A stretch of 64,000 bases of DNA, from positions 62,001 to 126,000 of the forward strand of contig NZ_JAGQDC010000001.1 of NCBI RefSeq assembly GCF_023282985.1, given 5' to 3'. A model generated the notes under the pieces. It worked only from the letters and a program-made list of their open reading frames with translations. It had not been told where the DNA came from and did not search any database. This DNA is from Serratia silvae. GTDB taxonomy: Bacteria > Pseudomonadota > Gammaproteobacteria > Enterobacterales > Enterobacteriaceae. Shown here piece by piece: positions 1-9,600 of this stretch. Within the stretch, counting starts at the first letter, position 1. Every line of letters starts with the position of its first letter. The translations under genes and the position numbers were made by a program.

Positions 1-432
1 GGACAAACGGCAATAACCCCGTCAAGTATCGAGTTTGTGGTGGCGTCATCACTCATAATTATTCGTCCTGATAGAATGATGGTTACTCCTGAATTCTTGG
101 ATTTTCTGTTGCAAAGCTCACTTGTCAAAGAGCAAGTGGAAAGTTTTGTTAAAGGGGCCGCACTGAGGCGCTTATCCATTATAAATCTTTTGAAAGTGTT
201 CGGTGTATTTCCACCATTAAAAGAACAATATATTATTTCAGATTACATAAATAAACAGTTAACAAAATTTAACGAGCTAGTAAATCAGGCTATTTTACAG
301 GTTAAACTGCTCCAAGAACGCCGCACCGCTCTAATCTCCGCCGCCGTAACCGGTAAAATCGACGTGCGCAACTGGATGGCCCCTACCCACGACGTAGTAA
401 CCCATCAGGAGCCACAGGAGGCGACGGCATGA
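1..432 (+). CDS. hsdS: Type I restriction specificity subunit HsdS, C-terminal part (cut by window start)
   Basis: HsdS recognises the DNA target for a type I restriction-modification complex. The reading frame is open from base 1, so only the last ~143 residues are visible. They include a typical end-of-domain segment (PPLKEQ followed by a long helix with LQERRTALISAAVTGKID), the hallmark of the second target-recognition domain and its conserved spacer helix in this family. The stop codon overlaps the hsdR start in ATGA, so the two genes are translationally coupled. hsdM is expected just outside the window. The first half is AT-rich and the last third GC-rich, as is usual for horizontally shuffled recognition domains. 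Confidence 0.88.
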   Translation, partial: GQTAITPSSIEFVVASSLIIIRPDRMMVTPEFLDFLLQSSLVKEQVESFVKGAALRRLSIINLLKVFGVFPPLKEQYIISDYINKQLTKFNELVNQAILQVKLLQERRTALISAAVTGKIDVRNWMAPTHDVVTHQEPQEATA

Positions 433-3400
433 GCACAGACACTACCAAGGAGCTGATCTTTCAAAATGAAATGATCGAGCAGATGGTGAAAAATGGTTGG
501 ATTGTCGGTAAATCAGACGGCTACGATCGTGAACGTGCTGTGTATACGCCGGATGTGCTGGCCTTTGTGCAAGTCAGCCAACCAAAGGAATGGGCGAAGT
601 TCGCCAAGGTTTACCCAAATGACACCGAGCGTTATTTTCTGGATGCGTTGGTAGCCCAGCTTAAAAAAGCCGATGTGAATGCCACCGATACCCTGTCCCG
701 CACCTATGGCACCTTGGGCGTATTGCGCCACGGGTTAAAAATCCGCAATGCGCGTTTCTCTCTGTGCCAATTTAAACCCGAACATGAGCTAAACCCGGAA
801 ACGCTGGCGCGTTATCAGCAGAACATCTGCCGCATTGTACCGGAGTTGGTTTACAGCCCCTATGCCAATGCGGAGCACTTTGCCGCAACCGGCAGCAAAG
901 CCAAGAGCTGGCGCATTGACCTGGTGCTGTTCGTCAACGGCTTGCCGGTCGCTACGCTGGAGCTGAAATCCGAATTTAAGCAGGCGGTACAAAACGCCAT
1001 CAAGCAGTATAAAAGAACCCGTCTACCGAAAGACCCAATCACCAAAAAGTCGGAGCCGTTGCTCAGCTTTAAACGCGGTGCGCTGGTGCACTTTGCCGTT
1101 AGCCAATATGAAGTGTTTATGGCCACTAAACTGGCAGGGGACGAAACCTTCTTCCTGCCGTTTAACAAAGGCACCAAAGAAGGCGGGGCGGGTAACGACA
1201 TTCCCGACGATCAAAACCGTTATGCCACCGATTATCTGTGGAATGAGGTGTTACTGCCCAGCAACCTGTTGAATATTTTAGGCAGCTACGTTCATCTGCA
1301 AATCGAAGAAAAAGAAGACTGGAACGGGCTGAAAACCAAGAAAGAAACGCTGATCTTCCCGCGTTATCATCAATGGGACGTGGTGCGTAAACTGATTGGT
1401 GCCGCAGTTGAAGAGGGCACTGGCAATAAATACCTGATCCAACACAGCGCTGGCTCCGGTAAATCCAATTCGATTGCCTGGACTGCCCACCAACTCTCTA
1501 CGCTGTATGATGCCAACGGCGAAAAGCAGTTCCATTCGGTGATTGTCGTTACCGACCGCACCGTACTCGACGATCAGCTGCAAGACACTATCTATCAGTT
1601 TGAACATGCCGACGGCGTGGTGGGGCGTATCAATAATAAAGAAGGCGACGGCTCAAAATCAGAAAAACTCGCCGCTGCGCTAGAGAACTCGCAACCGATT
1701 ATCATCGTCACCATCCAGACCTTCCCGTTTGTGCTAAAAGCGATTGAAAACAGTGTCAGCCTGAAACTGCGAAAATACGCGGTGATCGCCGATGAAGCTC
1801 ACTCTTCCCAAAGCGGTTCTACTGCCCGTCAGTTAAAAGAAGTGCTGATGTTGGAAGAGACAGACGACGACACGGTGCTGACTTCCGAAGATGCCATCAA
1901 TGCCACCATGGCAGCCCGGCGAGGAAGCAGTAATCTGAACTACTACGCGTTTACCGCCACGCCAAAACCAAAAACCTTGGAGCTGTTTGGCCGTTTACCT
2001 AAGCCTGATGAACCGGCATCAAAGACCAATAAGCCTGAGGCCTTTCATGTGTACTCCATGCGTCAGGCGATCGAAGAAGGCTTTATTCTGGATGTGCTGA
2101 AGAATTACACCACTTATCAGGTGGCCTATAAGCTGGTGCAAAAGATGGAGGCTGCCGACAAAGAAGTCGATAGCTCCAAAGCCAAAATCAAGCTGAGCCA
2201 GTGGGTGCGTCTGCACGATTACAACATTTCACAGAAGGTGAAGGTGATTGTGGAGCACTACAAGAACCACGTCGTTCACCTGCTTGGTGGGCAGGCCAAG
2301 GCGATGGTGGTGACCAGTTCGCGTAAAGAGGCCGTGCGTTACAAGCTGGCTTTCGACAAATACATCATTGAGAATAACTATCAGCATATCAATGCCATGG
2401 TTGCGTTTTCCGGCGAGGTGGAGTTTAACGAGGGCGATCCAGACAGCTTGGCGCTGCTGAACCACAAGTTCACCGAAATTAATATGAACCCGGGGTTAAA
2501 AGGCCGCGATATGCGCAAAGCCTTCGACAGCGATGATTATCAGGTGATGCTGGTTGCCAACAAATTCCAAACCGGTTTTGATCAGCCGAAACTGTGCGCC
2601 ATGTATGTGGATAAACCCTTAGGTGGGGTTGAATGTGTGCAGACGCTTTCACGTTTGAACCGTGTTTATCCCGGTAAGGTGGAATGTGGCACTTTCATCC
2701 TCGATTTTTATAACCAGCCTGATGACATCCTGCAAGCCTTCCAGCCGTATTATCAGACCGCCGAACTGATGGACGTGACCGATCCTGATCTGGTGTTCGA
2801 CCTGTTCGAAAAACTCCGGTCCAGTGGCATTTTCACCTGGAGCGAAGTTGAGCAGTTTTGCACCGCTTTCTTTACCAAAAACAAGTCTAACGCCGCTATC
2901 AGCAACATCTGCAAACCGGCAAAAGAGCGCTGGGAAAAGCGCTATCTTTCTGCCATTGAAGCCTATATTCAGGCAAAAGAAATCTTTGAACGCACCAAGA
3001 AAACGCAGGATGCGGTGTTAATCGCCAATGCTGAGAATACGTTTAAAGAGTGCAAAAAAGAGAAAGATCGCTTAGAAATCTTCAAAAAAGACTTGGGTAG
3101 CTTTGTTCGGTTCTACGAGTTTATGTCGCAGATCGTCGAGTATGAAGATCGGGACCTGGAGAAACTTAGCCTGTATGCCCGCCATCTCAGGCCGCTGTTG
3201 CAAGAAAAGAACGTGCAGGAAGACGACGTGGATTTAGATAATGTCGTGATGAGCCACTATCGGTTATCGAGAATTCGGGAACAGCATATCAAGCTGCAAG
3301 AGGACGCGGCGGATTATCAACTTGAACCGGGTAATGACGTGGGTACGGCTAAGCCGAAAGATAAGAAAGAGGCTTTCCTATCGCATATTTTAGAGCGTTT

Positions 3401-3677
3401 GAATGAGCTGTTTATTACGGACAACCTTACCGATAAAGACATGGTTAACTATGCGTTTGCGGTACGTGACAAGCTCTCTGAAAACCAAACCGTCATGACG
3501 CAGATTGCCAACAATACCCGCGAACAGGCAATGCTGGGTGACTTCCCGAAAGCGATTGATGATGCGGTCATGGACAGTAACGAAGCTCAGCATGAAATGA
3601 TGATGCAGTATCTGTCTAACCCGGAACTTGCCAAAGGGTTTGCTCGCGTGGTGTTTGATATGCTGAAAGGTGGCTGA
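429..3677 (+). CDS. hsdR: Type I restriction endonuclease subunit HsdR
   Basis: This is the motor and nuclease subunit of the type I complex; it translocates and cuts DNA lacking the host methylation. The 1082 residues are normal length. The N-terminal nuclease site shows D164, E178 and K180 in a PD-(D/E)xK arrangement. The SF2 motor shows a Walker A (SAGSGKS, about residues 340-346), DEAH at 455-458, FTATP, and a late QTLSRLNR motif VI. The C-terminal helical part is charged and probably contacts HsdM/HsdS. It starts at an ATG overlapping the hsdS stop. No frameshift or missing motif is seen, so the enzyme is probably active. Confidence 0.96.
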   Translation: MSTDTTKELIFQNEMIEQMVKNGWIVGKSDGYDRERAVYTPDVLAFVQVSQPKEWAKFAKVYPNDTERYFLDALVAQLKKADVNATDTLSRTYGTLGVLRHGLKIRNARFSLCQFKPEHELNPETLARYQQNICRIVPELVYSPYANAEHFAATGSKAKSWRIDLVLFVNGLPVATLELKSEFKQAVQNAIKQYKRTRLPKDPITKKSEPLLSFKRGALVHFAVSQYEVFMATKLAGDETFFLPFNKGTKEGGAGNDIPDDQNRYATDYLWNEVLLPSNLLNILGSYVHLQIEEKEDWNGLKTKKETLIFPRYHQWDVVRKLIGAAVEEGTGNKYLIQHSAGSGKSNSIAWTAHQLSTLYDANGEKQFHSVIVVTDRTVLDDQLQDTIYQFEHADGVVGRINNKEGDGSKSEKLAAALENSQPIIIVTIQTFPFVLKAIENSVSLKLRKYAVIADEAHSSQSGSTARQLKEVLMLEETDDDTVLTSEDAINATMAARRGSSNLNYYAFTATPKPKTLELFGRLPKPDEPASKTNKPEAFHVYSMRQAIEEGFILDVLKNYTTYQVAYKLVQKMEAADKEVDSSKAKIKLSQWVRLHDYNISQKVKVIVEHYKNHVVHLLGGQAKAMVVTSSRKEAVRYKLAFDKYIIENNYQHINAMVAFSGEVEFNEGDPDSLALLNHKFTEINMNPGLKGRDMRKAFDSDDYQVMLVANKFQTGFDQPKLCAMYVDKPLGGVECVQTLSRLNRVYPGKVECGTFILDFYNQPDDILQAFQPYYQTAELMDVTDPDLVFDLFEKLRSSGIFTWSEVEQFCTAFFTKNKSNAAISNICKPAKERWEKRYLSAIEAYIQAKEIFERTKKTQDAVLIANAENTFKECKKEKDRLEIFKKDLGSFVRFYEFMSQIVEYEDRDLEKLSLYARHLRPLLQEKNVQEDDVDLDNVVMSHYRLSRIREQHIKLQEDAADYQLEPGNDVGTAKPKDKKEAFLSHILERLNELFITDNLTDKDMVNYAFAVRDKLSENQTVMTQIANNTREQAMLGDFPKAIDDAVMDSNEAQHEMMMQYLSNPELAKGFARVVFDMLKGG

Positions 3678-3696
3678 GGCAAGTCAGGTAATGACT

Positions 3697-3725
3697 GGCA
3701 GCTTAGGTATAAAACCCGAGCTGCC
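3697..3725. terminator. Hairpin between convergent hsdR and mrr-like genes
   Basis: GGCAGCT at 3697-3703 pairs with AGCTGCC at 3719-3725. It lies in the short gap between two genes reading toward each other, which fits a bidirectional terminator, but no strong T-run follows on either strand. Confidence 0.4.
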
Positions 3726-3732
3726 CAAACCA

Positions 3733-4908
3733 TCAAACAACAGCGTCACTATCCATATCTAACTCATCAAACAACTGTAGGTCGACATCAAGTAGTTCGA
3801 CAGCATGGCTTCTACGGATCCCGACGTTATTTTCAATCAGTAACTCCAATAGTCGGTCACCGTCAATTAATGTGATTGGCGCGGCTCCTGGGTAAAGCGC
3901 AGCTTCTGCACATTTGGCAGCAAACTTGCCCGTGGTGATCAGCGTCCCCCGGATTGCCTTATGATAGGGGAGAGCACCACGTAATTGGTCGATGAGTGGG
4001 CGGTGGACGCTATTTTGCATCCGCTTAACTTGAACGACCTCTGTCACTGTGGTTATACCAACCTGGACCTTACCAACGACATCAACTCCTTTGTCCCCTG
4101 AAGCTTTAGTGACCTCTACCTGCTCATATCCCATGGCTTCCAGCAACTGACCGACAAGTTGCTCAAATTTATAGGGATTCATGGTGCAAATATGTTCGCG
4201 TAACGACTCTTTTTGCTTCAGATTATAACGCTTAATGGCCCCTAACAGCTCCTTCCTCGGATCTTCTTCACGAAGCGGAAGTGCTTTGCTCAGCCAGGAA
4301 CGACCTGAGTCGGTGATCTGATAGCTCATACCCTCTCTGGAAACCAGGCCACGATCAACAAGGTTGTAGAGGCGAGCATGCAGGGTTGTTTTGATGGAAC
4401 TCAGCGATGCAAATTTGGAGTGTTGATGCAAGAAGGCTTGCCACTCAGGCAAGAGATCGGCGCGTTTTGATTGTTCTCTGCTAGCGAGAAGCTCCAAGAG
4501 CTGAAGAATACCCTCTTCGTCATCTAGCAACCGAATTGTTGATTCATCTGCGGCCAGGAAAAGGTTACCTTTATCCGTTAGATGCCATAGCCCTCCGTCA
4601 TCGGTTTCCATGAAATCGAAATTGTTGATGAACATATAGCAGCCGTAGCTGTGCCGTGGATTGAGAACATGTTCATCGGTATCCCAAATCCGTTGTGCTA
4701 TTTCAGCATCCTCACCCTTGAGTCTTTCTTTGATCCAGCTATCAGGTTCTGACCAATCAACGGGGTTCTGTGGGGTGCCAGCTTGTTCATGAACGGCTGT
4801 TATCATATTGCGGACGGATTTTAGTTGGAGACCATCCACAGCCTTGAGCATGGCTCTGACCTGAGCATAGGTTGGAAATAGCGGGGTTATCACCTTGTAG
4901 TGTTTCAC
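3733..4908 (-). CDS. Mrr-family restriction endonuclease
   Basis: Probable type IV (modification-dependent) or stand-alone restriction nuclease. An N-terminal ~220 residues with winged-helix-like segments (resembling the Mrr N-terminal domain) precede an Mrr catalytic domain at about 243-370. That domain shows E249, D276 (SGDKGVD) and the QVK pair Q293/K295, the Mrr variant of the PD-(D/E)xK site. The chosen start is a GTG at 4908 with AAGGA five bases upstream; a TTG seven codons earlier is less likely. The gene converges on hsdR and belongs to the same defence island. The modification it senses cannot be read from the sequence. Confidence 0.85.
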   Translation of the reverse strand: MKHYKVITPLFPTYAQVRAMLKAVDGLQLKSVRNMITAVHEQAGTPQNPVDWSEPDSWIKERLKGEDAEIAQRIWDTDEHVLNPRHSYGCYMFINNFDFMETDDGGLWHLTDKGNLFLAADESTIRLLDDEEGILQLLELLASREQSKRADLLPEWQAFLHQHSKFASLSSIKTTLHARLYNLVDRGLVSREGMSYQITDSGRSWLSKALPLREEDPRKELLGAIKRYNLKQKESLREHICTMNPYKFEQLVGQLLEAMGYEQVEVTKASGDKGVDVVGKVQVGITTVTEVVQVKRMQNSVHRPLIDQLRGALPYHKAIRGTLITTGKFAAKCAEAALYPGAAPITLIDGDRLLELLIENNVGIRRSHAVELLDVDLQLFDELDMDSDAVV

Positions 4909-5024
4909 GTTTATCCTTAACTGAATCAAATTGTCTCGGCTAAGCGATTATATCAGCAATGCTAATTTATTTATAAAAATAGCGCCTAGGTGAGTTCGGC
5001 GTTGTTTGCTTCTGGGGAGATGCT

Positions 5025-5897
5025 TCACCCCTTAAACACCTGCCCCCGGTGCCACTCAACAAACCTATCCAAAGGATAATGTTCTGCGCTCTTGGGTAGC
5101 CAAATTGCCTTGCCGGCAAAATCCCAGAACAATCGCTCGACCATCTGACTACCGTTCACGCCTGCTGAAACCAGTAGTTTCATGCTGTCATCAAGCCCGA
5201 TCGCTCCCATATCAAATGCGGAGTGGTGCAATGAGCACAGCGCTAATCCGTTGGCCACGGTACATGGGCCGCCGTGCATCTTCCATTTGATATGGGCTGC
5301 TTCTAAACCAACGGGTGTACTGTCGTGACGCAGGTTGTAGCCACACACCGCGCATTGATAGTTATAGGCACGTAAGATCGTTTGCCGGAATGCTGGGTCG
5401 CGTGTTTTACGTATTCCATCAAGCTGAAAGTCCAGGCGGTTGGCTATCAGTTCCTGAACGCTGTCGGGGAAATGTTCGCAGAGGATTTGCTGCGCAAGCT
5501 TGTCGATTAGGGCGGGTTGGCTGCGTAGCAGCTGGTAGCTTTCTTCGTCGAAGCCACCGCTGACGCCATGTTCAATAATTTCCCGCTTCGGCGGCTCTTT
5601 ACTGCCTTTCTGCGGGCTGCAAAGCTCTGCATTCTGCAACTCCCAGAACCCGTCGCCGCGTAAACGCCAGAACGGCATGGTGGGGTAATGGTCGCGCCGT
5701 TGCGGGCCAAAGCTATTGAGTAATGCCAGCAAGGGAGCGTGGATTTCTTCGCCGTAATTGAACAGCCGCTCATGCCCTTGCTGATATTGGGATAGCACAT
5801 ACAGCAACAGTAATGGCTTATGTGGTGCACGCTGATCGCCTCTGCGCCACAGGGTCAGATGAGAGATGGCGGTTTGCAGTTCTTGGCTGGTTTTCAT
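5025..5897 (-). CDS. HNH endonuclease with sulfur-binding-domain-like N-terminus (type IV restriction)
   Basis: The 290-residue protein has two parts. Residues ~15-85 carry RAPHKPLLLLYVL and MPFWRLRGDGFW, the pattern of the SBD domain found in ScoMcrA-type enzymes that bind phosphorothioated DNA (family knowledge). Residues ~180-235 are an HNH nuclease: C182-C185, AH at 201-202, N216-G, and C221 with HH at 224-225. The ATG at 5897 is preferred because AGGA lies seven bases upstream; an open frame extends 21 codons further but without a comparable site. It probably restricts foreign DNA with backbone sulfur. No dnd modification genes are in the window. Confidence 0.8.
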   Translation of the reverse strand: MKTSQELQTAISHLTLWRRGDQRAPHKPLLLLYVLSQYQQGHERLFNYGEEIHAPLLALLNSFGPQRRDHYPTMPFWRLRGDGFWELQNAELCSPQKGSKEPPKREIIEHGVSGGFDEESYQLLRSQPALIDKLAQQILCEHFPDSVQELIANRLDFQLDGIRKTRDPAFRQTILRAYNYQCAVCGYNLRHDSTPVGLEAAHIKWKMHGGPCTVANGLALCSLHHSAFDMGAIGLDDSMKLLVSAGVNGSQMVERLFWDFAGKAIWLPKSAEHYPLDRFVEWHRGQVFKG

Positions 5898-6205
5898 CAA
5901 TGCATCCTGGCGGGCGGCGAAAGTAATTGCGATCATGCTCGCAAAAGAGAAGGGATTCAATCGCTTCTAGGCAGGTTCTAGAGAAGGGAGAGTCTTGGGG
6001 TTGGAGCGCAGGGAAAGCAACATCGGCTGCCCCAGGCAGGATGCTGCAATGCTACGCCGCTACCATAATCAGCCAGGTTGTTACTTTGCTGTTGCGCTAA
6101 AATCTACAGATTTATTAATCTAATTACCCTTTCCATTATCGTTTTTCGCTCTGTATTGTGGTAAATCTACCCACCATTGATAAGGACTTTGCATGGAGCG
6201 CAAGG
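5898..6205. other. Intergenic gap, HNH gene to eagR-like gene
   Basis: About 300 bases between divergent genes. It must hold promoters for both, but I see no convincing hexamer pair, operator or hairpin. Confidence 0.4.
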
Positions 6206-6640
6206 ATGACCCCGATTTCAGAACCACGCTGTGTTTTCACTGAAGGTAGCATTGCCTTGCCTGCCGGATACCGTGAGCAGACCGTCAATATTCTGATCGC
6301 GCCATCCGGGCCATCGCTTAACATCTCCCGTGACCAATTGCGCCCCGACGAAGACTTTGCCGCCTACCTGGCCCGTCAGCGTGAGGTATTGCAAAAAGGC
6401 TTGCGCAAGTACCAGGCTCTCGACGAACAGCCCGCCGTATTGGGCGATGGCCTGTTCCACGGCATCACGCTGCTTTCCCGCTATCATCCGCAAAAGGGCC
6501 AGACCCTGCACCAACGTCAGGCTGTATTCCCTGTTACGGCTTCTAACGTGTTGATTTTCACGCTGGCGAGCTCCCAGGCCTTGACCGAGCAGGATGAAGC
6601 TTGCTTCTCAGCCTGCCTGAGCAGTTACCAACACCCGTAA
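6206..6640 (+). CDS. EagR-type (DUF1795/DcrB-like) effector chaperone for the Rhs protein
   Basis: EagR proteins bind the N-terminal transmembrane segments of PAAR/Rhs effectors and load them on the type VI secretion spike (family knowledge). This 144-residue protein has the usual length, no signal peptide, and a pattern typical of DUF1795 (GSIALPAGYREQTVNIL near the start, a QALDEQP...GDGLFHGI core, HQRQAVFPV...LIFTLASS near the end). The ATG at 6206 with GGAG just upstream is chosen over a GTG 48 bases earlier. It lies 36 bases before the rhs gene and is probably co-transcribed. Assignment rests on pattern and position. Confidence 0.8.
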   Translation: MTPISEPRCVFTEGSIALPAGYREQTVNILIAPSGPSLNISRDQLRPDEDFAAYLARQREVLQKGLRKYQALDEQPAVLGDGLFHGITLLSRYHPQKGQTLHQRQAVFPVTASNVLIFTLASSQALTEQDEACFSACLSSYQHP

Positions 6641-6676
6641 CACCCCGCATTTCGACCAAGGACAGGAGCGAATACC

Positions 6677-9600
6677 ATGCTGGAAGCTGCACGCGTCGGT
6701 GATGCCATCGGCCATTCGGGGGCTCTCGCCGGGTTGATTGGCGGCACGATCCTAGGTGGCCTGATCAACGTGGCCGGGGGTATCCTGGGCGGCATGTTGA
6801 TTGGTGCCGGGTGTGCGTCTGCCTGTCTTGGCGTGGGCTTTTTGCTGATTGGTGCCGGGATTGCGGTTGGTATGGCGGCCAATGCCCTGGGGGAAAAAGC
6901 GCGGGATGCCTGTGTCGAGGCGGGTGCCAGCTCGATGAGCCCCAGCGGAACCATTGTCACCGGCTCGGGCAATGTTTTTATCAATGACAAGCCCGCCGCT
7001 GTCGCCACCCTGAGCACCGTCACCTGTGACAAGGACAAGGTGCAGCAGGTGGCACAGGGCTCTTCCTCGGTATTCATCAACGGCCAGCCTGCTGCCCGCA
7101 AGAGCGATAAAACTACCTGCGATGCGACCATCCTGGCCGGTTCCTCCAACGTGTTTATCGGCGGTGGCACAACGACCACGGAAAACATCAGCCCGGAAAT
7201 CCCTGAGTGGGCCTACACCGTTTCCGACCTGACGATGTTTATCGCCGGTCTGGTCAGTGCCAAGGGAGCAGTGGGGCGTGGGCCAGGTGCTGTAGAGCGT
7301 CTGATGAGCAAAATTCCAGGGGCCAGCAAGGTAGCCAAAGTGCTCTGTTGGCTGGGGCCGCTGGCGATAGTCGTTCCAGTGATCGGTATTCTGGCCAACC
7401 CGGTAGATGTGACTAGCGGGCAAAAATTCCTCAATGACGACGATGACCTGGACTTCACCCTCGATGGTGAATTGCCGTTGTTCTGGCAACGTAGTTATCT
7501 CAGCAGCCATGCAACGGAGAGCGTATTGGGGTCGGGCTGGAGCCTGTTCTGGGAAAGTGAATTGCGGCAGGTGGAAGAGGGCATCTTGTGGCGTAACACC
7601 TACGGGGATTTTATCCCGTTCCCTGAGGTACCCGTTGGCCATCGTACCTTCTGCCCCGACCAGCAGTGCTGGCTCACGCACAGGGAAGATGGCACGTGGT
7701 GCATCAGCGATGCCGGTGAACTGCGTTACCACTACCCGGCCTTCGACGCCGAAGGTCGCGCTCCCCTGAGTGCCATCAGCGACAATGTCGGCAACCAGCA
7801 GTCATTCCACTACAACGAACAACGGCAGATGGACATCATCACCCGTACCGGTGGCCAGGCCCTGCGTTGTGAATATCACCCCGAACTCAACCGTCTGACT
7901 GCCGTGTGGCAGCAAACTGTGGTGGGCGAGGTGCAGCGTGTCCGCTATCAATATAACGAAGCGGGTCAACTGGTCGCGGTGCAACACCGGGGTGACGCAG
8001 TGATGCGTCGCTTTGGCTGGGATGAGCAGAACGGTTTGCTGCTATGGCATGAGAATGCCACCGGGTTTCGCTGCGACTACCAGTGGCAGGAAATGGAGGA
8101 TATCTGGTGCGTCACCGAACACCACACCAGCGAGGGTGACGGCTATCGGCTGGCTTATGACGAAGAACGCAATCTGCGCACCGCCACCTACCAGGATGGC
8201 AGCCAGGCAGTGTGGGAGTTGGACGAACACCGGCGCGTCAGCCGTTACACTGACCGTACCGGCAACTCGCATCAGATGCTGTGGGATGAAGCCGGTCTCC
8301 CCGCCGGTTACCGCTCGCCGCTGGGCCATCTGCGCCAATGCCAGTGGGATGAACTGGGCAGGCTGGTGTCCGTCACCGATGCCAACGGCGCCACCACGCG
8401 TTGGCAGTACCAACGCAACAGCGACCGACAGACCTTTGTATTCTGGCCAGATGGCATTGCAGAACGTACCGTCTGGGATGAACAGGGCCGGGTGGTGCAG
8501 GAAACCGACCGGTTGCTGCAATCGACGCACTATCATTATCCCCACACCCATACGCTGTTGCCAGACCGCGTCACCGATGCGCGGGGCGGCGAGAGCCAGT
8601 TAAGCTGGAATAGCCAGGGGCAACTGACAGGCTACACCGACTGTTCCGGCCAGCCCACTGCCTGGCGCTATGATACGCTGGGGCAGATGGTCTCCCGCCG
8701 CGATGCATTGCAGCAGGAAACCCGCTACCAGTATAACGACGCAGGCCAACTGGTCACACTGACCCTACCGGACGGTTCAACGGAGCAGTTTGACTGGTCT
8801 GATGCGGGGTTGTTGCTCAGCCATCAGCAGGGGCAAAACCTGCCGCGCCACTGGCATTACAACGCACGTGGGCAAACCCTGAGCGCTACCGACCGCCTGA
8901 ACCGCACCCTGCGTTACGATTATGATGTGGAAGGCCACCTGCTCAGCCTGGATAACGCCAACGGCGGTATCTATCGCTTTACCCGTGATGCGGAAGGCCG
9001 TTTGCAGGAAGAGCAGCGCCCGGACGATACCCGTTACGGTTACCGTTTTAATGCCGATGGGCAGGTTGCCGAAGTCGTGCAGCGTGGTACTGCAGACACG
9101 GAAGGACACCGCCCAGAGAAAGTCAGTCAACTGACCTACGATGCGGTAGGCCAGGTGATTGCGCGCCAGACGCAGACCGAGCAGGTTATATACCAGTGGG
9201 ATACGATGGGCAGTTTGCTCAGCGCCAGCCGTACACCTACGGAGCAGGGGCAGACGCTGGGTATCCAGCCCAATACCGTGAGCTTTGAACGGGATGCGTT
9301 GGGTCGGGTGACTCGAGAGCATAACGGCGTAGAAGTACTGAGCTATCAGTATGATGCGCTGGGTAACCTGACCACTCTCGGCCTGCCGAACGATGACCAG
9401 TTCCAGTGGCTGCATTACGGTTCTGGGCACGTCACTGCCATCCGTTACAATGACCAGATCATCAGCGAGTTTGAACGCGATGCACTGCACCGTGAGACAA
9501 GCCGTACTCAGGGGGCTTTGACGCAGCACCGGCGATATGACCGCCTGGGTCGTCGCCAGTGGCAGAGCAGTATCAGCAATCGCCTCACCGACGCACTTAC

